A stretch of 64,000 bases of DNA, taken from Roseomonas sp. HF4. Its GTDB lineage: Bacteria; Pseudomonadota; Alphaproteobacteria; Acetobacterales; Acetobacteraceae. The position numbers and the translations under genes were made by a program. How positions within the stretch are numbered: position 1 is the stretch's first letter; each line of letters starts with the position of its first letter. The notes under the pieces were generated by a model. It made no database searches. It worked only from the letters and a program-made list of their open reading frames with translations, and was not told the origin of the DNA. Of the stretch, positions 45,616-54,987 are shown piece after piece. The DNA lies in contig NZ_STGD01000009.1 of the NCBI RefSeq assembly GCF_005222755.1, forward strand, positions 1-64,000. The letters run 5' to 3'.

Positions 45616-46071
45616 CTACTTCCGGCGCGCCTTGCGGGCGGCGTAGCGGGCGTCGCGCAACGCCTTCTGCTCGGCGGCCAGCGCGAGGGCGCGTGCCTTC
45701 TTCTCGGCGTCGAGCATCGCCGCGCGTTCTTCCTGCTCCATCGCCGCTTCGGCTGCCTCGCGGGCGGCCTCGGCGTCGCGGAGCGCCTGCGCGGCGGCCT
45801 CGCGCTCGGCCTCGGCCCGGCGGGCGGCTTCCTCGGCGGCCAGGCGGGCGGCCTCGGCGGCCTCGGCCGCTGCCTTGGCGGCACGCTCGGCCTCGCGTTC
45901 GGCGCGCCGCTGCTCCCGTGCATCGGCCACCGCGCGCTGGGCGGCGAGCCGCTCCTGCACCACGGGGTCGTCGGGGCGGGGCTGGGCGCGGAAGCGCTCC
46001 ATCATCGCCTTCCGGGCGGCTTCCGCGGCTTCGCGGCGGGAGTTGAAGTCGTCGCGCTTCAAACCTTGCAT
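45616..46071 (-). CDS. DUF6481 family coiled-coil protein
   Basis: The 151-residue product starts MQGLKRDDFNSRREAAEAAR and is one long Ala/Glu/Arg helix ending AEQKALRDARYAARKARRK, the pattern of DUF6481 proteins. It has no signal or membrane segment. Such genes often sit near cold-shock genes in alphaproteobacteria, as here (csp gene at 46365), which hints at RNA-related or stress expression but does not show it. Confidence 0.75.
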   Translation of the reverse strand: MQGLKRDDFNSRREAAEAARKAMMERFRAQPRPDDPVVQERLAAQRAVADAREQRRAEREAERAAKAAAEAAEAARLAAEEAARRAEAEREAAAQALRDAEAAREAAEAAMEQEERAAMLDAEKKARALALAAEQKALRDARYAARKARRK

Positions 46072-46120
46072 CGTGACTTTCTGCTGTCCTGTGTCGTGGG
46101 TCGGCGAAGATTTCGCCCCG

Positions 46121-46267
46121 TCATCCGAGGATGTCCAGGACGATCTGCCGGATTTCGGCGGGCGAGAGGCCCGTCTGGGGGCGCGGTGCCTCGGAGGGCA
46201 GGGCGCCGGATGAAGCGCGTGCCGGCGCGTCGCGCCGGCAGCGGAGGTCGGTATCGATGTGTGTCAT
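46121..46267 (-). CDS. Possible small protein, 48 residues
   Basis: A short frame starting MTHIDTDLRCRRDAPARASS ends in an ordered helix LSPAEIRQIVLDILG. The end looks like a real conserved tail whereas the middle is low complexity. The frame may start 54 bases earlier. It lies between the DUF6481 and cold shock genes on the same strand. Unknown function. Confidence 0.4.
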   Translation of the reverse strand: MTHIDTDLRCRRDAPARASSGALPSEAPRPQTGLSPAEIRQIVLDILG

Positions 46268-46328
46268 TCTCGTTCTTGCTTGGCGCCGCCACCCCATGCG
46301 GGATGGCGCCGCGTTCGTCATGGCGCCC

Positions 46329-46350
46329 GGCCGGCGGGGTCCCGCCGGCC
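46329..46350 (-). terminator. Hairpin downstream of the cold shock gene
   Basis: GGCCGGCGGG (46329 to 46338) and CCCGCCGGCC (46341 to 46350) form a strong stem 15 bases beyond the csp stop. A second stem, GCCGGGC/GCCCGGC, spans the stop codon itself. No T run is present. Confidence 0.55.
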
Positions 46351-46364
46351 AGGGCCGGGCGAAA

Positions 46365-46571
46365 TCAGGCCCGGCGCAGGTTGGTCGCGGACATCTTGCC
46401 CTGCTGACCCTTCTGGAGGTCGAACTCGAGCTTGTCGCCTTCCTGCGGCGTGCCGATGCCCGAGCGCTCGACGTCGGAGATGTGGACGAAGACGTCCTTG
46501 CTGCCGTCCTCGGGCTGGATGAAGCCGTAGCCCTTGGTCGCGTTGAACCACTTGATGGTGCCGGTGGACAT
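46365..46571 (-). CDS. Cold shock protein, CspA family
   Basis: The 68-residue product is a single OB-fold: MSTGTIKWFNATKGYGFIQP with RNP1 KGYGFI, then KDVFVHISDVERSG with RNP2 DVFVHI. It binds single-stranded RNA and DNA and melts structures. I start at ATG 46571 as in the family; the frame is open 19 codons further. The 280 bases upstream to the divergent ligase gene would hold the promoter and a leader of the kind that often controls csp genes after transcription. Confidence 0.95.
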   Translation of the reverse strand: MSTGTIKWFNATKGYGFIQPEDGSKDVFVHISDVERSGIGTPQEGDKLEFDLQKGQQGKMSATNLRRA

Positions 46572-46851
46572 GGTGGGATTCCGATTAAACATGGAGCTCC
46601 CGCCGCACGGTGCCGTGCGTCGGATCAATCTTCTGTAGGGAGCGGGCGGCGGGCTCGGCGCTCATTGACGAGCAGGGAGAGCGCGGCCGGACCGAACAAA
46701 GCTGACGCGGGGGATATAGGACACCCGACCGTGAAAGGGAAGGAATTCTTCTCCGGCCCTGCCTTCACCCTGCCGCGCTCCGGCGAAAGGGTATGGATTC
46801 CGTGCCCCCGCGTGCCGAAATTCGCAGCGTAGGGCAAAGCGGAGATAGGCC

Positions 46852-49500
46852 ATGGACATGCCGCCCGGCATCGGGGTCGAGTGCTGGACCCCCGCGCGGC
46901 TGATCGCGGCCCTCGCCGCGCGCGGCGACGCGCCCGCCGTCTTCACCATGCAGGACGGTTCGGCGGTGCCCTGGCCGGCCGCCGCCCTTGCGCGCGAAGC
47001 GCACCTGCTGGCGAGCGGCCTGCTCGCCGCCGGCATGGCGCGCGGGGAGCCCGTCGCGCTCCATGCGCCCAATTCGCCGCACTGGATCGTCGTGCGCCTT
47101 GCCATCGCGGCCGCCGGCGCGCTGCCGCTCGCGATCGACGACCTGACCGAGACGGCCGTCGCGGAGCGCATCGCGACCGCGGCGGGCTGCCGCTGGGTCT
47201 TCGCTTCGGCCGCGCATGCGGCAGGGCTGGCGGCGCAGGAGGGACGGCGCGTCGTTCTGGTCGACGAACCGCAGGCCACGGCCGGCTGGCACGCGCTGCG
47301 CGCATCGGAACCCGGGCCCCTGCCGCCGCTCGCGCCGGATGAGGAGGCGCTGGTTGTGGCCACCTCCGGCACCACCGGCGCGCCCAAGCTGTTCGCGCTC
47401 ACGCACGCGATGCTGCACGCGAACCTGACGGGCGTGCTGGCGCAGGGCCTGGTTGGCCCGTCCGACCGCATGATGCTGCCGCTGCCGCTCCATCACGTCT
47501 ATCCGCTGCTGATCGGGCTGATGACGCCGATCGCCTGTGGCGCCGCCATCGTGCTGCCCGAAGGCGTGACCGGCCCGCAGATCGTGCAGGCGCTCAAGGG
47601 CGGCCGCGCGACCGTGATGATCGGCGTGCCGCGGCTCTATGTCGCGCTGCTGGACGGGCTGCGCGCCAAGGTCGCGGCGCGCGGGCGCGTCGCCGCCACG
47701 GTCTTCGCAGGGCTGCTCGAACTGGCGACCAGCCTGCGCAAGGGCGGGGTCGATGTCGGGCGCCGCCTCTTCGCCGGCCTGCACGCGCAGATGGCCCCCG
47801 ACCTTCGGCTGATGGTCTCCGGTGGCGCGAAGCTGGACGCCGAGGCGACCTGGACGCTGGAGGCGCTCGGCTGGCAGGTCGCAAGCGGCTACGGCCTGGC
47901 CGAGACGGCCTCCCTGTTCACGGGCAATACGCCGGCCGCGCAGCGCGTGGGCTCCGAGGGACGCCCGGTCGCGGCCGGCACGGAGGTCCGCGTCGACGAG
48001 CCGGACGCGCTCGGCGTGGGCGAGATCCTGCTGCGCGGCCCCAACGTATTCACGGGCTACCGCGACAACCCCGAGGCGAATGCGGGCGCCTTCACCTCCG
48101 ATGGCTGGTTCCGCACCGGCGACCTCGGGCGCCTCGACACCGACGGCTTCCTCTACGTCACCGGGCGCAGCAAGGAACTGATCGTCCTCGGCGGCGGCAA
48201 GAACGTGATGCCGGAGGAGGTGGAGGCGGCCTATGGCGCCAGCCCCGCGATCCGGGAGGTCGCGGTGCTGGAGCGCGCCGGCGCGCTGGTCGCGATCGTG
48301 CTGCCCGACCTCGCCGCGGTGCAGGCGAGCGGGAGTCTCCGCGTCGAGGACGTGGTGCGCATCGCGCTGCAGGAAGCGGCGAAGGGGCTGCCGTCCTACC
48401 AGCGCCTGTCGGGCTTCGTCCTGGCGCGGGAGGCCCTGCCGCGCACGCGCCTAGGCAAGGTGCAGCGCTTCCGCCTGCCGGCGCTCTACGACGACCTGCT
48501 GGCCGGGCGCGGCGCCGTGGCTGCCCCGCCGCTGACGGAGGAGGAGGCCGCGCTGCTGGCCCGCCCCGGGGCGGCGGAGGTCTGGGCCATCCTGAAGGCG
48601 CGTTACGCCGGCAAGCCGCTCTCGCCCGCTGCGAGCCCGGCGCTCGACCTCGGCATCGACAGCCTGGAATGGATCTCGCTGGCGCTCGAGATCGAGCAGC
48701 GCACCGGCCTGCGCCTGACCGAGGAGGAGATGGCCGGCATGGCGAGCGTGCGCGCGCTGCTCGAGCGCGCCGCCGGCGGGCCGGGCGAGGCGCCGCCCGC
48801 CCGTGGCCCGGCCGACCTCGCCGCCGAGGTCGCCGCCGCCACCACGCCGCCGGGCGTGCTGCTCTGGCCGGTGCGCGCCGCGGGCTGGGCGCTGGCGCGT
48901 GGCATCGGGCGCGCGATGTTCAGCCTCAGCGCCACCGGCGCCGGGCGGGTGCCGCGCCAGGGGCCGGTCGTGATCGTCTCCAACCATGTGAGCGACCTCG
49001 ACCCCGGCATGCTCGCGGCGGCGCTGCCCTTCGGCGCGGCCCGGCGGCTCTGGTGGGCGGGGGCGGCCGAGCGGCTGTTCGTCAATCGCGCCGCGCGCGG
49101 CTTCGCACGCACCTTCCAGGTGTTCCCGGTGGATGAGCGCGCCCCGGCGCAGGCCATCGCGATGGCGCGCGCCGTGCTGGCGCGCGGCGAGGCCCTCGCC
49201 TGGTTCCCGGAATCCTGGCGTTCACCCGATGGGCGGCTGCAACGCTTCCTGCCCGGCATCGGCCTGGTCCTGGAGGGCATGCCGGAGGTGACCGTGGTGC
49301 CTGCGCACATCGCCGGCGCCTTCGAGGCGATGCCGCGCGACGCGCGTTTCCCGCGCCGCCACCCGGTGCGGGTGACCTTCGGCGAACCGGTCCGCGTCGC
49401 CGAGATCTCGACGGAGGGCGAGGGTTCGCGCCGGCGCGCCGAAGCCATCGCCGCCGCCCTGCAGGCGCGCGTCGCCGGGCTGGCGGCCGGGACCAGCTGA
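46852..49500 (+). CDS. Acyl-AMP ligase / acyl carrier / PlsC acyltransferase fusion
   Basis: The 882-residue product joins three units. Residues 1 to about 545 are an AMP-forming ligase: VATSGTTGAPKLFALTHAML (P-loop), SGYGLAETASLFTGN, FRTGDLGRLDTDGFLYVTGR. Residues about 570 to 645 are a carrier domain with DLGIDSLEWISLALE, the Ser being the phosphopantetheine site. Residues about 690 to 880 are a lysophospholipid acyltransferase with VSNHVSDLDP (NHx4D) and LAWFPESWRSPDGRL. It could activate a fatty acid, load it on its own carrier and transfer it to a lipid or surface molecule. GGAGATAGGCC precedes the ATG. It leads an envelope gene group. Confidence 0.9.
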   Translation: MDMPPGIGVECWTPARLIAALAARGDAPAVFTMQDGSAVPWPAAALAREAHLLASGLLAAGMARGEPVALHAPNSPHWIVVRLAIAAAGALPLAIDDLTETAVAERIATAAGCRWVFASAAHAAGLAAQEGRRVVLVDEPQATAGWHALRASEPGPLPPLAPDEEALVVATSGTTGAPKLFALTHAMLHANLTGVLAQGLVGPSDRMMLPLPLHHVYPLLIGLMTPIACGAAIVLPEGVTGPQIVQALKGGRATVMIGVPRLYVALLDGLRAKVAARGRVAATVFAGLLELATSLRKGGVDVGRRLFAGLHAQMAPDLRLMVSGGAKLDAEATWTLEALGWQVASGYGLAETASLFTGNTPAAQRVGSEGRPVAAGTEVRVDEPDALGVGEILLRGPNVFTGYRDNPEANAGAFTSDGWFRTGDLGRLDTDGFLYVTGRSKELIVLGGGKNVMPEEVEAAYGASPAIREVAVLERAGALVAIVLPDLAAVQASGSLRVEDVVRIALQEAAKGLPSYQRLSGFVLAREALPRTRLGKVQRFRLPALYDDLLAGRGAVAAPPLTEEEAALLARPGAAEVWAILKARYAGKPLSPAASPALDLGIDSLEWISLALEIEQRTGLRLTEEEMAGMASVRALLERAAGGPGEAPPARGPADLAAEVAAATTPPGVLLWPVRAAGWALARGIGRAMFSLSATGAGRVPRQGPVVIVSNHVSDLDPGMLAAALPFGAARRLWWAGAAERLFVNRAARGFARTFQVFPVDERAPAQAIAMARAVLARGEALAWFPESWRSPDGRLQRFLPGIGLVLEGMPEVTVVPAHIAGAFEAMPRDARFPRRHPVRVTFGEPVRVAEISTEGEGSRRRAEAIAAALQARVAGLAAGTS

Positions 49501-49572
49501 CGCCGCGCGGTGCTTCGCGTCCCGGCCGGTCTGGTGTAGGCAGCGCCCTCCACAACGGGACCGGCCCCGCGC

Positions 49573-51396
49573 ATGCGTCGGCGCACGAAGATCCTCCTCG
49601 GCCTGGTCGGCGCCATCGTGCTGCTGGGCGGCGGCGCGGTGCTGACGCTGCCGCAGGTCGAACTCGGCCCCTTCGCCGCGGCGCGGGCCTCGGCGGCGCT
49701 CGGGCGCGAGGTGACGATCGGCAGCCTGCGCGTGCGGCCCGGCTTTCCCACCCGCGTCGCGCTGCGCGACGCGCGCGTCGCGAACATCGAGGGCGGCAGC
49801 CATCCGGTGATGGCACGGCTCGGGCGGCTCGATGCCACCATCGCCCCGCTGCCGCTGCTGTGGGGGAACGTCGCGCTCGCGGAGGTCGCCGCCGAGGGCT
49901 TCGCCCTGCTGCTGGAACGCGCGCCGGGGCGGGTCGCGAACTGGCGGTTCGCCGGGGCTCCGCCGGCCGCGCCCGCCGGCCCGCCGCCAATGCCCGCGGC
50001 GTTGCGGGTCACCGACGCCGAAATCGTCTTCCGCACCACCGGCGGGTCGGAGCTCCGTACCCGGATCGACACCGCGAGCCTCGCGGCCGCGCCCGCCGAC
50101 CGCCCCGCGTCCCTCGCGGCCGCGGGCAGCTACAACGGCGTCGCGGTGGCGATCGAGGCCGCGCTGTTCAGCCGCGACGCGCTGCGCGCTGGTGGCGCGC
50201 TGCCGGTGACGCTGCGCGCCACCGCCGAGGATACCGCGCTGTTGTTCGAGGGCACCGCGACCGACCCGCTGAATGCGGACGGGCTCGACGGGCGCATCAC
50301 CTTCGCCGCCTCGACGCCGCGCGCGGTCCTTGCCATGGCGGGCGTCGCGGAGGGGCCGACGGTGCCGCTGGAATTCACCGGCCGGGCGAGCCGCGACGGC
50401 GATCTCTGGCGCCTGACCGAGGCGACGGGGACGCTGGATGGCGTGGCGTTCCGGGCTGCGCTGCTGGAACTGGCGGAAGGCGGCGCGGGCCGGCCCGACG
50501 CGGTCAGGGTGCGGCTCGACCTCGACCGGCTCGACCTCGACCCGCTGCTGGCAGGACGCGCGGAGGCGGCCGGGCCGCCGTTCCGCGTGCCGGAGGCACC
50601 CGACCCTCAGATCAACGCCGAGATCACCGCCACCGCCTTCGGGCATGCGCGGCTGAGCGGCCGCGATGCGCGCATGACGGCCGAACTCGCCCCGGGGCGC
50701 ATCACGGCCTCGGCGGCGTTCGAGCCGACGTCCGGCGGGCGCGTCGAGGTCGAAGCCGAGATGCTGCCGCAGGGCGAGGGCGCCACGGCCTCGGTCGGGG
50801 TCCGGATGCGCGATGCCGACCTCGATGCGCTGCGCTCGGCGCTCGGCGTGCACGCGATCCCGCTCGAGGGCCCGATCGACGTCGACGCGCAGGTCGCCGC
50901 CGAGGGCGCCACGCTCGCCGCCGCGCTCGAGGGCGCGCGAATCTCGGCCGTCGCGGCCATGACCGGCGGCACCATCGCGCGCGAGGTGATCGAGATGGCC
51001 TCGACCGACCTGCGCGCGCTGCTGCGGACCTCCCGCGGGCGGACGCGGATCTCCTGCCTGCTGGCCGCGGTCGACATCCGGGGCGGGCAGGGGGAGGCGG
51101 CGCCGCTGCGCATCCGCGCCGGCGCCGGCACCATCGCCGGGTTCGCGACCTTCGACCTGAACCGCCGGCGGGTCGACCTCTTGATCGGCAGCGAGCGGGC
51201 GACGACGGATTTCCTCGCGCTCGATATCCCGGTTCGGGTCAGCGGCTCCTTCGCCGACCCGGACATCGCCCCGGCGCGCTGGTCCCGCGAGGGACGGGAG
51301 CGACTGCAGCGGGGCGCCCTCGCGCCCCTGCCGCCCGACCTCATGGATCTCGCGCGGCAGAGCCCCTGCCACGTCGGGCGCAGCCTCAGGCGCTGA
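49573..51396 (+). CDS. AsmA family protein
   Basis: The 607-residue product has an N-terminal membrane anchor (ILLGLVGAIVLLGGGAVLTL) and the AsmA beginning: GREVTIGSLRVRPGFPTRVA, then repeated beta-strand segments. The C-terminal part (VDVDAQVAAEGATLAAALEG and GAGTIAGFATFDLNRRRVDL, ending SGSFADPDIAP) is the conserved AsmA-like end. Members bridge the periplasm and help lipid traffic to the outer membrane. It lies between an acyltransferase fusion and an MBOAT gene, consistent with envelope lipid work. Confidence 0.9.
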   Translation: MRRRTKILLGLVGAIVLLGGGAVLTLPQVELGPFAAARASAALGREVTIGSLRVRPGFPTRVALRDARVANIEGGSHPVMARLGRLDATIAPLPLLWGNVALAEVAAEGFALLLERAPGRVANWRFAGAPPAAPAGPPPMPAALRVTDAEIVFRTTGGSELRTRIDTASLAAAPADRPASLAAAGSYNGVAVAIEAALFSRDALRAGGALPVTLRATAEDTALLFEGTATDPLNADGLDGRITFAASTPRAVLAMAGVAEGPTVPLEFTGRASRDGDLWRLTEATGTLDGVAFRAALLELAEGGAGRPDAVRVRLDLDRLDLDPLLAGRAEAAGPPFRVPEAPDPQINAEITATAFGHARLSGRDARMTAELAPGRITASAAFEPTSGGRVEVEAEMLPQGEGATASVGVRMRDADLDALRSALGVHAIPLEGPIDVDAQVAAEGATLAAALEGARISAVAAMTGGTIAREVIEMASTDLRALLRTSRGRTRISCLLAAVDIRGGQGEAAPLRIRAGAGTIAGFATFDLNRRRVDLLIGSERATTDFLALDIPVRVSGSFADPDIAPARWSREGRERLQRGALAPLPPDLMDLARQSPCHVGRSLRR

Positions 51397-51399
51397 AGG

Positions 51400-52785
51400 G
51401 TGCTGTTCAATTCCCAGGCGCTGGTCCTCGGGCTGCTGCCGCTTGCGCTGGCGGGCTGGTACCTCGCGCCCACGCGCGGCGCGCGGCAGGCGTGGGTGAT
51501 CCTTGCCTCGCTGGCCTTCTACGCCTTCTGGGACATCCGCTTCGTGCCGCTGCTGGTCGGGCTGACGCTCGCCAACTGGCTGGTCGCGCGCGCCCATGCG
51601 GGCCGGCCCTCGGGACCCTGGGCCAGCCTCGGCATCGCGATGAACCTCGGCGTGCTGGCCTGGGTGAAATACGCCAACTTCATCGCCGACAACGTCGCCT
51701 GGGCGCTGGGCGGGCGGCATGACGGATGGAGCATCATCCTGCCGCTCGGCGTGTCCTTCTACGTGTTCCAGAAGGTGTCCTACCTGGTCGACCTGAAGCG
51801 CGGGCAGGCCAAGGTCTACACGCTGTCCGACTTCTTCCTGTTCGTGTGCTTCTTCCCGCAGCTCGTGGCGGGCCCGCTGGTCCGCCACAACGAGGTGATC
51901 TGGCAGTTCGCGCAGCCGCCGCGCCGACCGGAGACGGCCGAGACCCTCGCGCGCGGCTTCGTGCTCTTCACCATCGGGCTCGTGAAGAAGGTGGGCGTCG
52001 CGGATACGGTCGCACCCGTGGCGGATGCAGCCTTCGGGCGCGCGGCGGCGGCGGGGCAGGCGCTGGCATCGTCCGACGCCTGGCTCGGCACGCTCGCCTA
52101 TACGCTGCAGATCTATTTCGACTTCTCGGGCTATTCGGACATGGCGCTCGGGCTCGCGCTCATGTTCGGGCTGCGGCTGCCGGCCAATTTCGACGCGCCC
52201 TACCGCAGCGCCTCGATCCGGGAGTTCTGGCGGCGCTGGCACATGACGCTGTCGCGCTTCCTGCGCGACTACCTCTATGTGCCGCTCGGCGGGAACAGGT
52301 CCGGCGCGGCGCGGCAGGCCGTGAACGTCGTCCTGACCATGCTGCTGGCGGGGCTCTGGCACGGCGCGGCCTGGACCTTCGTGGCCTGGGGCGGGCTGCA
52401 CGGCCTGGCGCTGGCGGTGAACGCCGCCTGGCACAGGGCGGGGCTGCGCATGCCATGGGTGCTCGGCTGGGCGCTGACCATGCTGTTCGTCATGGCGGGC
52501 TGGGTGCTGTTCCGCGCGCCGGACTTCGCGACCGCGGCCCGGATGTTCGAGGCGATGGCCACGCTGCCGCTGGCGCGCGGCGCGGTCGCGATGGACACGA
52601 CGCAGACGGTCGCGCTGCTCGGCGGCTGCGCGGCGGCGCTGCTGGGCCCGGCGTCGCAGGTCTTCGCCCTCGACCGCCTGCGCCCCCATCCCTGGGTCGG
52701 CGCCGCGGTCGGTGTCGTACTGTTCCTGATGCTGCTGCTGGTCGGCGGGCGGGTGCCCAATGAATTCATCTACTTCCAGTTCTGA
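51400..52785 (+). CDS. MBOAT family O-acyltransferase (AlgI/DltB-like)
   Basis: The 461-residue product has about 11 membrane helices and the MBOAT signatures: LPLGVSFYVFQKVSYLVDLK, FFPQLVAGPLVRH, QIYFDFSGYSDMALGLALMF, FWRRWHMTLSRFLRDYLYVP LGGNR and the active-site histidine in AGLWHGAAWTFVAWGG. It moves acyl groups across the membrane to an exported polysaccharide. It starts with GTG four bases after the AsmA stop and overlaps the next gene by 26 bases. Confidence 0.94.
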   Translation: MLFNSQALVLGLLPLALAGWYLAPTRGARQAWVILASLAFYAFWDIRFVPLLVGLTLANWLVARAHAGRPSGPWASLGIAMNLGVLAWVKYANFIADNVAWALGGRHDGWSIILPLGVSFYVFQKVSYLVDLKRGQAKVYTLSDFFLFVCFFPQLVAGPLVRHNEVIWQFAQPPRRPETAETLARGFVLFTIGLVKKVGVADTVAPVADAAFGRAAAAGQALASSDAWLGTLAYTLQIYFDFSGYSDMALGLALMFGLRLPANFDAPYRSASIREFWRRWHMTLSRFLRDYLYVPLGGNRSGAARQAVNVVLTMLLAGLWHGAAWTFVAWGGLHGLALAVNAAWHRAGLRMPWVLGWALTMLFVMAGWVLFRAPDFATAARMFEAMATLPLARGAVAMDTTQTVALLGGCAAALLGPASQVFALDRLRPHPWVGAAVGVVLFLMLLLVGGRVPNEFIYFQF

Positions 52786-53806
52786 GCCCGCGGCGCCCTG
52801 GGCGCGCTTCCTGGCGCGGCTGCTGGCCTTCGCGGCGGCGCCGCTCGTCTTCACCTACGCCTTCATCGCGCTGGTCGACCCCTGGGGGATGTTGCCGCTC
52901 TCGCCGCCCCTGCCGCGCGAGACGGTCACGACCAACCAGCGCTTCGCCTACCCGATGCTGGCGCGCGACCCCCGCTTCGATTCTGTCGTCATCGGCACCT
53001 CGACCAGCCGCCTGCTGCGCCCGGATCTGCTGGGGGAGGTATTCGGCGGCCGCTTCGCCAATCTCTCGATCAACGCGGGCACGGCGTGGGAGCAGATGCG
53101 CATGCTCGAGCTGTTCGCGCGCGACCGGGCGGAGGTCCGGCACGTGCTGGTCGGGCTCGACGTGGTGTGGTGCGAGAGCGGGCCGCTCCGCCGCCTGACG
53201 CCGCGGCCATTTCCGGAGTGGATGTACGGGCGCAACCTCTGGCGCGGCTATGCCGAGATCCTGAACCCCTTCGCGGCCGAGGAAGCCGGCAAGCAGGCGC
53301 TGGCCATGCTGGGCTTCGGCCGGTCGCGCTACGGGCGGGACGGCTATGCCGACTTCCTGCCGAACGACGCGTCGTATGATGCTGCGCGCGCGGCCGCCAA
53401 CCTCGTGCGGTCGCCGCCGACACCCGCCCCGGAGGGCACGCCCGCCTTCGATTTCCCGCAGCACGCTCTGCTGGCCGAGCGGCTCGCTTCCCTGCCGCGC
53501 GATACCGCGGTGCTGCTGTTCCTGGTGCCCTACCACCAGTCCCACCTGCCGGCGCCGGGCTCGATGGACGCGCTGCACTGGGCCGCCTGCCGGCGCTCGC
53601 TGGAGGCGGTGGCGCGCGGCCGCCCCGGCGCCGTGCTCGCCGACTTCATGATCCCGAGCCCCATCACGCGCGAGGCGACGCACTACTGGGACCACCAGCA
53701 TTACCGCGTCGGCATCGCCGACCGGCTGGCGCGGCGGCTGGGCGAGGCGGCGGCGGGCCGGGCCTCGGAGGATGCGGTGCTGATCGTGCCGCCCGAGCGG
53801 CATTGA
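52760..53806 (+). CDS. SGNH-like periplasmic partner of the MBOAT acyltransferase
   Basis: The 348-residue product has one N-terminal membrane helix (LLAFAAAPLVFTYAFIALVD) and a periplasmic domain with FDSVVIGTSTSRLLRPDLL (SGNH block I, with the serine in GTSTS), NLSINAGTAWEQMRMLELFA, LVGLDVVW and DHQHYRVGIADRLARRL near the end, where Asp and His would complete a catalytic dyad. AlgJ/AlgX-like and DltD-like proteins of this kind receive the acyl group from MBOAT and pass it to polymer. The 26-base overlap supports co-expression. Confidence 0.8.
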   Translation: MNSSTSSSEPAAPWARFLARLLAFAAAPLVFTYAFIALVDPWGMLPLSPPLPRETVTTNQRFAYPMLARDPRFDSVVIGTSTSRLLRPDLLGEVFGGRFANLSINAGTAWEQMRMLELFARDRAEVRHVLVGLDVVWCESGPLRRLTPRPFPEWMYGRNLWRGYAEILNPFAAEEAGKQALAMLGFGRSRYGRDGYADFLPNDASYDAARAAANLVRSPPTPAPEGTPAFDFPQHALLAERLASLPRDTAVLLFLVPYHQSHLPAPGSMDALHWAACRRSLEAVARGRPGAVLADFMIPSPITREATHYWDHQHYRVGIADRLARRLGEAAAGRASEDAVLIVPPERH

Positions 53807-53858
53807 TCGCGCGCGCCGGGCGTCGCAGGCTGGCCCCGCATATCGAGGAGGCCCCGCC

Positions 53859-54470
53859 ATGACCGACACGATCACCTTCCCCGGCACCGTCGAGTGGTCG
53901 GGGGAAAATCCCGGCATCTCGCTCAAGCAAGACCCGTCCGGGCCCTTCACGACGCTTGCCTCCTTCTTCCGCGTCGTGCTGTCCCCGCATGGGCGTGGGC
54001 ATGCGCTGGTGCTGATGCTCTCCCCGTCCGAGGAGGCGCCGCCGGCCGAGCGCGCGAATGTGTGCTTCACGGACAACGAGGCGCTCGCGCGCTGGCTGGT
54101 GGCTGACTACGTGTCCCATTTCGGGGCATGGCGCGGGCTGCCGGGGCTGAAGGGGCTGCAGTACCGGCCGCTGGACAGTGTGGCGGCGGGCGGCGACGCC
54201 ATCACCAGTTATTCCGAGACGGTGCGCGCCGGCGACACGACCGTGACGCTCGCCTGGACCGGCCTCGGCAAGCCGTTCTGCTTCGCGCTGACGCCCGCGA
54301 CCTCGGCCACCGGGGCGCATCACATGCCGAGCCTGTTCGTCGGCTGCGAGAGCGCGACGGTCACGGTGGATGGCCGCGTGCGGCCCGGTGCGCCGATCCC
54401 GCGCGACATCGCGGGGCAGCGCATCTCGACCGCCATGCTGGCCTTCTCGGAGACCTGGATCCGCGCCTGA
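53859..54470 (+). CDS. Hypothetical protein, 203 residues
   Basis: The product has no signal peptide or transmembrane segment and looks strand rich: MTDTITFPGTVEWSGENPGI, FRVVLSPHGRGHALVLMLSP and TTVTLAWTGLGKPFCFALTP. It contains several aromatic residues and two cysteines. GAGGAGGCC precedes the ATG. I do not recognise a family. It follows the acyltransferase pair by 52 bases and precedes a DUF3429 gene. Confidence 0.7.
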   Translation: MTDTITFPGTVEWSGENPGISLKQDPSGPFTTLASFFRVVLSPHGRGHALVLMLSPSEEAPPAERANVCFTDNEALARWLVADYVSHFGAWRGLPGLKGLQYRPLDSVAAGGDAITSYSETVRAGDTTVTLAWTGLGKPFCFALTPATSATGAHHMPSLFVGCESATVTVDGRVRPGAPIPRDIAGQRISTAMLAFSETWIRA

Positions 54471-54519
54471 CCGCTTGGCAGCCGCCGCCGCCACGGCGCA
54501 GAACGGGCGGGGAGGCCGC

Positions 54520-54987
54520 ATGAGCACCGATTCGACCGTTCCACGCCCGGCGCTGCTGCTCGGCCTGGCCGGGCTGCTGCCCAGCCTCGCGATGCTGGCC
54601 GTGATGCTGGCGCTGCCCGATTGGCGCGACGCCGCGGCGCGCATCGGCCTCGGCTACGGGGCGGTGATCGCGAGCTTCGTGGGCGGCGCCTGGTGGGGCC
54701 TGGTCGCTGTCCGCCCGGATGCCGGGGCGCGGTCGCGGCTGCTGGCGCTGTCGGTGCTGCCCTCGCTCATTGCGTGGCCGGCGCTGCTGCTGCCGCCGGC
54801 CGCTGGGCTCCTGCTGCTGGCAATGCTCTTCGCCGCGCTGCTGCCGACCGATGCGCGGCTGCGGCGGGAAGGGATCGCGCCCGCCTGGTGGATGGGGCTG
54901 CGCCGGCCGCTGTCGCTCGGGATGGCGCTGATGCACGGCGCCGCGGCGGCGCTGCTCGTGCTCAGTGCGACGCGGCCGCCGGGCTGA
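54520..54987 (+). CDS. DUF3429 family membrane protein
   Basis: The 155-residue product has about five helices with the DUF3429 pattern LGYGAVIASFVGGAWWGLVA, LSVLPSLIAWPALLLPPAAG and LRREGIAPAWWMGLRRPLS. Function unknown. I chose ATG 54520, seven bases after GGGGAGG; the frame is open upstream into the previous gene. Its last 26 bases overlap the 3' end of the opposite-strand HdeD-like gene. Confidence 0.85.
   Translation: MSTDSTVPRPALLLGLAGLLPSLAMLAVMLALPDWRDAAARIGLGYGAVIASFVGGAWWGLVAVRPDAGARSRLLALSVLPSLIAWPALLLPPAAGLLLLAMLFAALLPTDARLRREGIAPAWWMGLRRPLSLGMALMHGAAAALLVLSATRPPG

Noticed and set aside
46852-49500. OlsA partner for the olsB gene
   Set aside because: The PlsC part belongs to a large ligase/carrier fusion far from olsB and lacks any specific tie to ornithine lipid synthesis.
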